A DNA stretch of 9,819 bases from Brevundimonas sp. (GTDB taxonomy: Bacteria; Pseudomonadota; Alphaproteobacteria; Caulobacterales; Caulobacteraceae), in contig JAAXIW010000011.1 of the NCBI GenBank assembly GCA_012270135.1, positions 1 through 9,819 on the forward strand, given 5' to 3'. A program made the translations under genes and the position numbers. Below the pieces are notes generated by a model that saw nothing but the letters and a program-made list of their open reading frames with translations, searched no databases and was not told where the DNA came from. The stretch's first letter is position 1. The number at the start of each line of letters is the position of its first letter. Positions 1-5,405 of the stretch are shown here, in pieces.

Positions 1-103
1 AGCCGGCGTCAATCGCGCCGTACCAGCCGTTCGGATCGGCAGACGCGGCGCCGGCTGTAAACAGCCCTGCCATCGCGACGCCGGCTAATAGCTTCACCTT
101 CAT
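1..103 (-). CDS. Outer-membrane beta-barrel (OmpA-like) protein, N-terminal fragment
   Basis: Only the first 34 codons are inside the window; the gene continues off the left edge. The start ATG (103-101) is preceded by a GAGGG ribosome binding site (minus strand, 113-109) five bases away. The fragment reads as a Sec signal peptide: a short basic start (MKVK), a hydrophobic core (LLAGVAMAGLF) and an A-S-A cleavage site near residue 22. The mature part begins DPNGWYGAIDAG. The G-W-Y-G-A pattern just after cleavage is the usual first beta-strand of OmpA-like and porin-like barrels in Caulobacterales, so an outer-membrane location is likely. Whether a C-terminal peptidoglycan-binding OmpA domain follows cannot be seen. 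An EcfG-type promoter candidate lies about 60 bases upstream, which would suggest stress control. The export signal is well supported; the exact family is inferred from few residues. Confidence 0.7.
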   Translation of the reverse strand, partial: MKVKLLAGVAMAGLFTAGAASADPNGWYGAIDAG

Positions 104-301
104 GATATCCCTCACACTCAAGGTTGCCCGAATGCCCACGCTTTACACGGGACGCTCCGGAGCCGAACGGGATTGTGCCGGTCCGGTTCCTTGTTTTCGC
201 TTGGAATGCGGCGACTGTGGCGCCGTTTCAACACATTCTCGCGGGGCTGTCTCAACCCGGGACGCCTGCTAGGAGTTCCCCACACGCAACGGAGCAGACG
301 A
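104..301. other. Divergent intergenic region, OmpA-like gene / SDR gene
   Basis: This 198-base stretch separates two genes that point away from each other, so it should hold both promoters. On the minus strand it carries the candidate EcfG-type site at 166-190. On the plus strand the SDR ribosome binding site GGAG sits at 291-294. I found no convincing sigma-70 -35/-10 pair for the SDR; GCTAGGAG at 268-275 resembles half of a Caulobacter -10 element but has no matching -35. An open plus-strand frame crosses the region from 173, but it has no ribosome binding site or recognisable protein content. Confidence 0.5.
166..190 (-). promoter_or_regulatory. Candidate EcfG/SigT general-stress promoter for the OmpA-like gene
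   Basis: On the minus strand GGAAC (190-186) is followed by 16 bases and then CGTT (169-166). This equals the GGAAC-N16/17-CGTT consensus of EcfG-type sigma factors, which drive the general stress response in Alphaproteobacteria, with no mismatch. Transcription would start a few bases below 166, giving a leader of roughly 55 bases before the ATG at 103. It is correctly placed and oriented for the outer-membrane gene. The motif has only nine fixed bases, so a chance match is possible. Confidence 0.5.
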
Positions 302-1210
302 ATGGCGATGAGTTTCGACGGTCGGGTGGCGATCGTGACGGGGGCCGGCGGCGGCCTCGGCCGGGAACATGCGCTGGCTTTGGCCCGGCGGGGGGCGAAG
401 GTCGTGGTCAACGATCTGGGCGGCGCCCGGGACGGATCGGGCGGGTCGTCGACCGCTGCGGAGGCGGTCGTGGCCGAGATCGAGGCCGCCGGCGGAGAGG
501 CGATGGCCAACGCCGCCTCGGTCACCGACTTCGCCGCCGTTCCGGCCATGGTCGACGCGGCCATGGCGCGCTGGGGCCGTATCGATATCCTCGTCAACAA
601 CGCCGGCGTGCTGCGCGACAAGACCTTCGCCAAGATGGAGCTGGAGGATTTCCGCTTCGTGGTCGACGTCCACCTGATGGGCGCCGTCAACTGCACCAAG
701 GCGGTCTGGGACCCGATGCGCGAGGCCAACTACGGCCGCATCGTCATGACCACCTCGTCGTCGGGCCTGTACGGCAATTTCGGCCAGTCCAACTACGGCG
801 CGGCCAAGATGGCCCTCGTAGGCCTGATGCAGACCCTGTCGATCGAGGGGGCCAGGAACGACATTCGCGTCAACTGCCTGGCCCCCACCGCCCATACCCG
901 CATGACAGAGGATCTCGGCGCGCGCCTCCCGCTCGACCTCCTGGGTCCCGACATGGTCACGCCGGGCCTGCTGCACCTGGTCAGCGAGGATGCGCCCAGC
1001 CGCTGCATCCTTGCGGCGGGAGCGGGCGGCTTTGAACGGGCCTATGTGACCCTTACGCAAGGCATCTGGGCGGCGGGCGAGGACGCGCCGGAGCAGGTGG
1101 CGGCCCGTTTCGACGAAATCTCCGACCGCGCTGGCGAGATCGTTCCCGAGATGGGCGCCGCCCAGGGCTTCACCGAACTGACCAAGGCCCAGGCGGCGCA
1201 CAAGGGCTGA
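302..1210 (+). CDS. SDR-family (3R)-hydroxyacyl-CoA dehydrogenase-like oxidoreductase
   Basis: A 302-residue short-chain dehydrogenase/reductase, probably cytosolic, likely interconverting a 3-hydroxyacyl-CoA and a 3-ketoacyl-CoA with NAD(P). The Rossmann nucleotide motif T-G-A-G-G-G-L-G is at residues 13-20, NNAG at 99-102, and the catalytic Ser152, Tyr165 and Lys169 fit S-x12-Y-x3-K. The stretches W-G-R-I-D-I-L-V-N-N-A-G-V-L-R-D-K-T-F, D-V-H-L-x-G and S-G-x-Y-G-N-F-G-Q match the dehydrogenase domain of peroxisomal multifunctional enzyme 2 (human HSD17B4: Ser151, Tyr164, Lys168). As in that family, His124 stands where classical SDRs carry the catalytic Asn. A tail of about 70 residues after the SDR core also fits. 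ATG 302 is chosen because GGAG (291-294) lies seven bases upstream; ATG 308 is too far from it. The thiolase 59 bases downstream suggests shared acyl-CoA metabolism. The exact substrate is unknown. Confidence 0.88.
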   Translation: MAMSFDGRVAIVTGAGGGLGREHALALARRGAKVVVNDLGGARDGSGGSSTAAEAVVAEIEAAGGEAMANAASVTDFAAVPAMVDAAMARWGRIDILVNNAGVLRDKTFAKMELEDFRFVVDVHLMGAVNCTKAVWDPMREANYGRIVMTTSSSGLYGNFGQSNYGAAKMALVGLMQTLSIEGARNDIRVNCLAPTAHTRMTEDLGARLPLDLLGPDMVTPGLLHLVSEDAPSRCILAAGAGGFERAYVTLTQGIWAAGEDAPEQVAARFDEISDRAGEIVPEMGAAQGFTELTKAQAAHKG

Positions 1211-1219
1211 CCCCTTGCG

Positions 1220-1245
1220 TTGACGTCACGGCAGGGGGCTAACCT
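1220..1245 (+). promoter_or_regulatory. Candidate housekeeping promoter before the thiolase
   Basis: TTGACG (1220-1225) is followed after 12 bases by GCTAACCT (1238-1245). The Caulobacter housekeeping (sigma-73) consensus is TTGACGS-N10/14-GCTANAWC: the -35 core and the GCTA of the -10 match, the last three -10 positions do not. The site lies in the 59-base gap between SDR and thiolase, and would start RNA close to the thiolase ribosome binding site GGAGA (1259-1263). It could let the thiolase be expressed apart from the SDR. Confidence 0.4.
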
Positions 1246-1269
1246 GCCGCAGAAAACTGGAGAACTCCC

Positions 1270-2472
1270 ATGCGTGAAGCGGTCATCGTTTCGACGGCCC
1301 GCACCCCCATTGGCCGGGCCTACCGCGGAGCGTTCAACGACACCCAGGCGCAGCAGCTGGGCGGTCACGCCATCCGCCACGCCGTCGAGCGCTCGGGCGT
1401 CGACCCGGCCGAGATCGAAGACGTGGTCATGGGCGCGGCCCTGCAGCAGGGTTCGACCGGCACCAATATCGGCCGCCAGGCGGCGCTGGCCGCGGGCCTG
1501 CCGGTGACCACGGCGGGAATGAGCCTCGACCGCCAGTGCGCCTCGGGTCTGATGGCTATCGCGACGGCGGCGAAACAGGTGGTGCTCGACGGCCAGACTG
1601 TCGCCGTCGGCGGCGGGCTGGAGTCGATCTCGCTGGTGCAGAACCAGACCATGAACCTGCATCGGCTGCGCGACCCGGCCCTCATCGAGCGAGTGCCCCA
1701 CATCTATATGTCGATGCTGGAGACGGCCGAGGTCGTCGCCGCCCGCTACGGCATCTCCCGCGAGGCCCAGGATGAATACGCCCTGCGCTCCCAGCAGCGC
1801 ACCGCCGCGGCCCAGGCCGAGGGCCGGCTCGACACAGAGATCGTGCCGATGACCACCACCATGCAGGTGGTCGACAAGACCACCGGCGAGACGTCTTCGA
1901 GAGAGGTCACCCTGTCGAAGGACGAGGGCAATCGTCCCGAAACCAACCTGGAAGGTCTTTCGTCGCTCAAGCCCGTCTTCGGCGGCGGCGAGGAGATCAA
2001 CGAGGGGCGGTTCATCACCGCCGGCAACGCCAGCCAGCTGTCCGACGGCGCCTCGGCCAGCGTGATCATGGAGGCGGCCGAGGCCGAACGTCGGGGACTG
2101 CAGCCGCTGGGCGCCTTCCGCGGCATGGCGGTCGCGGGCTGTGAGCCGGACGAAATGGGCATCGGTCCGGTCTTCGCCGTGCCCCGTCTGCTGGAACGTC
2201 ATGGCCTGAGTGTCGACGACATCGGCATCTGGGAGCTGAACGAGGCTTTCGCGGTGCAGGTGCTCTATTGCCGCGACCGGCTGGGCATCCCCGACGACCG
2301 GCTCAACGTATCCGGAGGGGCCATCTCGATCGGCCACCCTTACGGCATGTCGGGCGCGCGGATGACCGGCCATGTCCTGATCGAGGGCAAGCGGCGCGGC
2401 GCCAAATACGGCGTCGTCACCATGTGCGTCGGCGGCGGCATGGGCGCCGCGGGTCTGGTCGAAATCTACTGA
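1270..2472 (+). CDS. Thiolase (acetyl-CoA C-acyltransferase/acetyltransferase)
   Basis: A 400-residue thiolase, typical full length. It would catalyse thiolytic cleavage of 3-ketoacyl-CoA, or the reverse Claisen condensation, in the cytosol. The acyl-accepting cysteine is Cys90 in D-R-Q-C-A-S-G; N-E-A-F is at 324-327; the active-site histidine is His356 in G-H-P-Y-G-M-S-G; the second, proton-shuttling cysteine is Cys386 in C-V-G-G-G. All four signatures are intact. The start ATG has GGAGA six bases upstream. With the MFE-2-type SDR just before it, this gene could supply the last two steps of a beta-oxidation-like route, since the SDR would make the 3-ketoacyl-CoA that the thiolase cleaves. 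No acyl-CoA dehydrogenase or hydratase is in view, so a complete cycle is not shown. The degradative or biosynthetic role and chain length cannot be told from motifs. The 3' end overlaps the convergent WYL regulator by seven bases. Confidence 0.93.
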   Translation: MREAVIVSTARTPIGRAYRGAFNDTQAQQLGGHAIRHAVERSGVDPAEIEDVVMGAALQQGSTGTNIGRQAALAAGLPVTTAGMSLDRQCASGLMAIATAAKQVVLDGQTVAVGGGLESISLVQNQTMNLHRLRDPALIERVPHIYMSMLETAEVVAARYGISREAQDEYALRSQQRTAAAQAEGRLDTEIVPMTTTMQVVDKTTGETSSREVTLSKDEGNRPETNLEGLSSLKPVFGGGEEINEGRFITAGNASQLSDGASASVIMEAAEAERRGLQPLGAFRGMAVAGCEPDEMGIGPVFAVPRLLERHGLSVDDIGIWELNEAFAVQVLYCRDRLGIPDDRLNVSGGAISIGHPYGMSGARMTGHVLIEGKRRGAKYGVVTMCVGGGMGAAGLVEIY

Positions 2473-3197
2473 GGCCGGGGCGGCGGCGGCCCGTCGCATC
2501 CGCGGGCGCGCCACTCCGCCTCCTTCGCCGCCTGCCAGCGGGCCCGCAGCACTGCGGGCCGCGCCGGATAGCGATCCTCGAGAAACGCGGCCTCCACCAC
2601 CCGGTCGGTGCGGAAGGTGCGGAAGTCGCCACGCATCTCGCACCAGCCGACCAGCAGGCGGGTGGTCTCGCGGTAGCCGATCAGGAAGGGCCAGATGGTC
2701 CGCCGTGTCTCGCGGTCCTGCTCGTCGCGATAATCGAGTGTCAGCTTTCGGCCGGCATGAATCCACGCCCGCAGCCGCGCCATGTCCAGGACATCGTCCT
2801 TACGCGGCTCCCACACCGGCGGGCTGGCCACCGCCGGCTCCAGCACCACGGGTCTCAGTCGCTCCGGCACGGTGGCGGCGATCTTGGCGACGAGGTCCCG
2901 CGCGGCGCGGGCCAGGGCCGGGTCGCCGCGCCCCGCGACCCATTGCGCGCCCAGCACCGCCGCCTCGATCTCGTCCGACGTCAGCATCAGCGGCGGCAGG
3001 TCGACGCCGCCTTCCAGCACATAGCCCAGCCCCGCCTCGCCGCGGATGGGCACCCGCTGCCCCGCCAGGGTGGCGATGTCGCGGTAGATGGTGCGCTTCG
3101 AGGTCTCCAGTTCGGCCGCCATGGCGTCGGCCGTCAGCGGCTTCGACGAGCGCCGCAGCACCTGGATGATCTGGAATAGCCGGTCCGCGCGTCTCAT
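2466..3197 (-). CDS. YafY-type transcriptional regulator, HTH plus WYL domain
   Basis: A 243-residue DNA-binding regulator. Residues 3-60 are a winged helix-turn-helix of the HTH_11/DeoR type; the recognition helix is in E-T-S-K-R-T-I-Y-R-D-I. Residues about 137-205 are a WYL domain, a ligand-sensing fold; the usual W-Y-L is replaced by R-L-L-V-G-W-C, followed by the conserved F-R-T-D-R (194-198), as is common in YafY members. The C-terminus is a short Pro-rich tail. The start M-R-R-A-D-R-L-F-Q fits family N-termini; the frame is open to 3302 but that extension has no domain character. No good ribosome binding site precedes 3197 (GGCGG is only one base away), so leaderless or weak initiation is possible. 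It is divergent from the GST-like gene, with an imperfect palindrome between them, which suggests that it controls that gene and itself. Whether it activates or represses, and its ligand, are not visible. Confidence 0.88.
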   Translation of the reverse strand: MRRADRLFQIIQVLRRSSKPLTADAMAAELETSKRTIYRDIATLAGQRVPIRGEAGLGYVLEGGVDLPPLMLTSDEIEAAVLGAQWVAGRGDPALARAARDLVAKIAATVPERLRPVVLEPAVASPPVWEPRKDDVLDMARLRAWIHAGRKLTLDYRDEQDRETRRTIWPFLIGYRETTRLLVGWCEMRGDFRTFRTDRVVEAAFLEDRYPARPAVLRARWQAAKEAEWRARGCDGPPPPRPQ

Positions 3198-3217
3198 TCC
3201 GCCAGTCTTGTGTACGG

Positions 3218-3249
3218 CTGCTGACAGCATGGTGGCAGCAGGCTGGCAG
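3218..3249. promoter_or_regulatory. Candidate WYL-regulator operator between regulator and GST-like gene
   Basis: Two 12-base half sites meet at 3229/3230: CTGCTGACAGCA (3218-3229) and TGGTGGCAGCAG (3230-3241), which pair at 10 of 12 positions as an inverted repeat. The core reads CTGACA-N6-TGGCAG. A further TGGCAG follows at 3244-3249, 11 bases after the one at 3233-3238, so it would lie on the same face of the helix. The site is 20 bases upstream of the regulator ATG and about 60 bases upstream of the GST-like ATG, the right place to control both. Binding by the neighbouring WYL protein is inference from position and symmetry. Confidence 0.5.
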
Positions 3250-3300
3250 TAGTCAATCCTCGAGGACGGCGAGGGGCCGTCCCGCTCGGGAGACAAAGCC

Positions 3301-3912
3301 ATGCTTACCCTGTTCCACGCCCCATGGTCCCGGTCCTCGCGGCTGGTCTGGCTGCTCGAGGAGATCGGGTCGGCCTACGACATCTGCTATTGCGACATCG
3401 CCCGAATGGACGGCTCCGGCGCCCGCGATCCGCGCAACCCCCATCCGGACGGCAAGGTGCCGGCCCTGCTGCACGGTGACGCCCTGGTGACCGAATCCGC
3501 GGCTGTCGCCCTTTATCTGACGGATATGTTTCCCGAGGCCGGCCTCGGCGCGCCCGTGGGATCGGCCGAACGAGGCGCCTTCCTGACCTGGCTGGCGTGG
3601 ACGGCGGGCGAGATGGAGCCGGCCTTCTGGGCGAAGATCAGCGGCGCCACCGACAGCGATCCCAAGGCCCAGGCGCGCTACGACGCGGTGATCACCCGCC
3701 TGTTCGATGCGCTGGAACGGGGTCCGTATCTGATGGGCCAGCGTTTCACCGCCATCGATGTGATGGTCGGCAGCGCCCTGGCCTGGGGTCGCGAATTCTC
3801 GCCGCCGAGCGCCGCTCTGGACGCGTATCTGGAACGGGTTCTCGACCGGCCCGCCAACGCCCTGGCGACGGCGAAGGACGGCACGCCGCCGGTTCTCGCC
3901 CAGGTCGCCTGA
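3301..3912 (+). CDS. Glutathione S-transferase family protein
   Basis: A 203-residue cytosolic GST-fold protein. Residues 1-77 form the thioredoxin-like domain: the first strand and helix M-L-T-L-F-H-A-P-W-S-R-S-S-R carry candidate glutathione-activating serines (10, 12, 13), V-P at 53-54 is the cis-proline, and E-S (65-66) is the motif that binds the gamma-glutamyl group. Residues about 88-200 are the helical domain, with the N-capping box F-T-A-I-D at 149-153. Length is normal for the family. GGGAGA (3288-3293) lies seven bases before the ATG. It is divergent from the WYL regulator, so it is the likely target of regulation by an unknown electrophile or metabolite. The substrate cannot be read from sequence; detoxification, thiol transfer or isomerase activity are all possible. 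Its TGA faces the otsA stop, six bases away, inside a short hairpin. Confidence 0.88.
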   Translation: MLTLFHAPWSRSSRLVWLLEEIGSAYDICYCDIARMDGSGARDPRNPHPDGKVPALLHGDALVTESAAVALYLTDMFPEAGLGAPVGSAERGAFLTWLAWTAGEMEPAFWAKISGATDSDPKAQARYDAVITRLFDALERGPYLMGQRFTAIDVMVGSALAWGREFSPPSAALDAYLERVLDRPANALATAKDGTPPVLAQVA

Positions 3913-3925
3913 GGCCTGTCAGGCG
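3906..3925. terminator. Hairpin between the convergent GST-like and otsA stop codons
   Basis: CGCCTGA (3906-3912) and TCAGGCG (3919-3925) are a perfect 7-bp inverted repeat around a 6-base loop. The last three bases of the left arm are the GST-like TGA stop; the right arm begins with the otsA stop read on the other strand. Symmetry makes it usable in both directions. There is no T-run on either side, so intrinsic termination is uncertain. Two facing TGA codons give three of the pairs for free; both genes also end in an alanine GCC codon, which gives three more. Confidence 0.4.
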
Positions 3926-5346
3926 GCGCCGACGGCCTTCGCCCGGCCGTCGCCGTCGGCGGGCTTCACCACCGCCGTCAGTGAGGCGACGAAGTCGTCG
4001 CGCCAGACGCTGACGTCGGTGTCGCGCACCACCTGCATGAGCGCCTCCCACTTCCGCTTGCGCTCGGACAGCGGCATGGTCAGGGCCCGCTTGATGGCGT
4101 CGGACAGCTCTTCGCGGCTGAACGGATTGACCAACAGAGCCTCGCCCATCTGCTCGGCCGCCCCCGCGAAGCGCGACAGCACCAGCACGCCGGGGTCGTC
4201 CGGGTTCTGGGCGGCGATATATTCCTTGGCGACCAGATTCATGCCGTCGCGCAGCGGCGTGACCAGCCCGACCCGGGCGGCGCGGTAGATTCCGGCCAGC
4301 TGGTCGCGGCGGAAGGGGCCGTTCAGAGCGCGCCCCGGCGGCCAGTCCATGTCGGCGGAGTCGCCGTTGACCCGCCCCGCCAGGGCGTCGAGCCGGGCGC
4401 GGATGTCCTGGTAGGCGTCGACCTCGTCGCGGCTGATCGGCGTGACCTGCAGCAGGAAGACCTCGCCGCGCATGTCCGGATTGTCTTCGAGGAACTGCTC
4501 GTAGCCGAGCAGCCTCTCCTCCAGCCCCTTCGAATAGTCCAGACGGTCGACGCCGACGATCATCGACCGGAACGCCGCCGAGGCCGCCATCCGGTCGTAG
4601 GTCCGGGCCCCGAAGGTCGAGTTGCGCGCGGACAGGAAGGCTTCGACATCGATGCCGATCGGAAACACGCCGGTCTGGATCGTCTTGCCGAAGGCCTCCA
4701 GCGCGTCGTTGGGAAGCAGCTTGCCGTTCACGCTCGACTCGGAGGCGACATAGTCCCGGAACAGGTCCAGCCATTCGCGGGTGTGGAAACCGATCAGATC
4801 ATAGTCGAACATCGATTCCACCAGCCGCCGGTGGTGGGGCAGGGTGACCAGCAGCTGACGCGCCGGCCACGGCGTGTGCAGGAAGAAGCCGATCCGGTTC
4901 TTCACCCCGAGCCGCCGCAGGTCCCGGGCCAGCGGGATCATGTGATAGTCGTGAATCCAGATCAGATCGTCGGGCCTGAGCAGCGGAGCCAGCACCTCGG
5001 CGAAGCGCGCATTGGTCCGCTCGTAGCCCTCGCCATACGACCGTTCGTAGGCGGTCAGGTCGACCCGGTGATGAAACAGCGGCCACAGCGTCTTGTTGGC
5101 GTAGCCGTTGTAGTATTCCTCGACGTCCTGCGCCTCCAGGTCGACCAGGGCGACGGTCACGCCCGCCCGATCCTCGAACTTGGCCTCGGGTCGGAAGGTC
5201 GCGACTGTTTCGCCGGACCAGCCGAACCACAGCCCGTCGTATTTTCTCAGGGCGGCGGACAGGGCCATGGCCAGGCCGCCCGCCGATCCGGCGGCGGGGT
5301 CCCTTGGGGCGGACACGCGATTGGACACGACGATCAGACGGCTCAT
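3919..5346 (-). CDS. otsA: Trehalose-6-phosphate synthase (UDP-forming)
   Basis: A 475-residue GT20 glycosyltransferase making trehalose-6-phosphate from UDP-glucose and glucose-6-phosphate in the cytosol. Length and motif order match E. coli OtsA. Visible: V-V-S-N-R (6-10) and the G-G-L loop (23-25); W-x-G-W-S-G at 40-45; Y-Y-N-G-Y-A-N-K-T-L-W-P-L at 78-90; H-D-Y-H (132-135); F-L-H-T-P-W-P (155-161) with His157; V-D-R-L-D-Y-S-K-G (266-274) with Arg268 and Lys273 for donor phosphate binding (E. coli Arg262, Lys267); and P-L-R-D-G-M-N-L-V-A-K-E-Y (364-376) with Asp367 and Glu375. The start ATG has only a weak GGCGG ten bases upstream, but the gene overlaps a 20-codon frame by ATGA, so coupled initiation is plausible. 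It is the last gene of the otsB-GH15-otsA unit. An 8-bp hairpin lies in its final codons. Confidence 0.96.
   Translation of the reverse strand: MSRLIVVSNRVSAPRDPAAGSAGGLAMALSAALRKYDGLWFGWSGETVATFRPEAKFEDRAGVTVALVDLEAQDVEEYYNGYANKTLWPLFHHRVDLTAYERSYGEGYERTNARFAEVLAPLLRPDDLIWIHDYHMIPLARDLRRLGVKNRIGFFLHTPWPARQLLVTLPHHRRLVESMFDYDLIGFHTREWLDLFRDYVASESSVNGKLLPNDALEAFGKTIQTGVFPIGIDVEAFLSARNSTFGARTYDRMAASAAFRSMIVGVDRLDYSKGLEERLLGYEQFLEDNPDMRGEVFLLQVTPISRDEVDAYQDIRARLDALAGRVNGDSADMDWPPGRALNGPFRRDQLAGIYRAARVGLVTPLRDGMNLVAKEYIAAQNPDDPGVLVLSRFAGAAEQMGEALLVNPFSREELSDAIKRALTMPLSERKRKWEALMQVVRDTDVSVWRDDFVASLTAVVKPADGDGRAKAVGAA
3930..3952. repeat. GC-rich inverted repeat in the last codons of otsA
   Basis: CGACGGCC (3930-3937) and GGCCGTCG (3945-3952) pair perfectly over eight bases around a 7-base loop. 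It encodes the G-D-G-R-A-K-A part of the OtsA C-terminus and is immediately past the GST-like gene on the other strand. A plus-strand transcript running past the GST-like stop would fold it. It could help to stop convergent transcription or stabilise 3' ends; no T-tract follows. In DNA this GC-rich such repeats also arise by chance. Confidence 0.35.
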
Positions 5347-5405
5347 GGCGTGGTAACCGCCATCGCGCCCGCGAGGTCCGGGACCATCCGGTCGAATTCG
5401 GTCAT
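5343..5405 (-). CDS. Possible 20-codon relay ORF between GH15 and otsA
   Basis: The apparent 55-base gap between the GH15 stop and the otsA start is exactly filled by a 20-codon frame. Its ATG (5405-5403) overlaps the GH15 TGA as ATGA, and its TGA (5345-5343) overlaps the otsA ATG as ATGA. The peptide would begin M-T-E-F-D-R-M-V-P-D and end A-V-T-T-P, with no signal or membrane segment. There is no ribosome binding site before its ATG, so it would depend on ribosomes ending the GH15 gene. The simplest role is to carry ribosomes across to otsA, whose own ribosome binding site is weak. It may also be chance: two ATGA junctions in one short gap are uncommon but not impossible. I recognise no homologue. 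Confidence 0.4.
   Translation of the reverse strand: MTEFDRMVPDLAGAMAVTTP

Noticed and set aside
173..301. Extension of the SDR by 43 residues to an upstream start at 173
   Set aside because: The extra residues are Arg-rich with no family match, and the ribosome binding site GGAG at 291-294 fits ATG 302.
1042..2766. 574-codon open frame on the minus strand across the thiolase
   Set aside because: It is antisense to a complete thiolase with intact catalytic motifs, is rich in Arg/Ala/Gly/His, and has no domain content. Long antisense frames are expected at this GC content.
3198..3302. N-terminal extension of the WYL regulator to 3302
   Set aside because: The 35 extra residues cover the palindrome and promoter region, and family members start at M-R-R-A-D-R-L.
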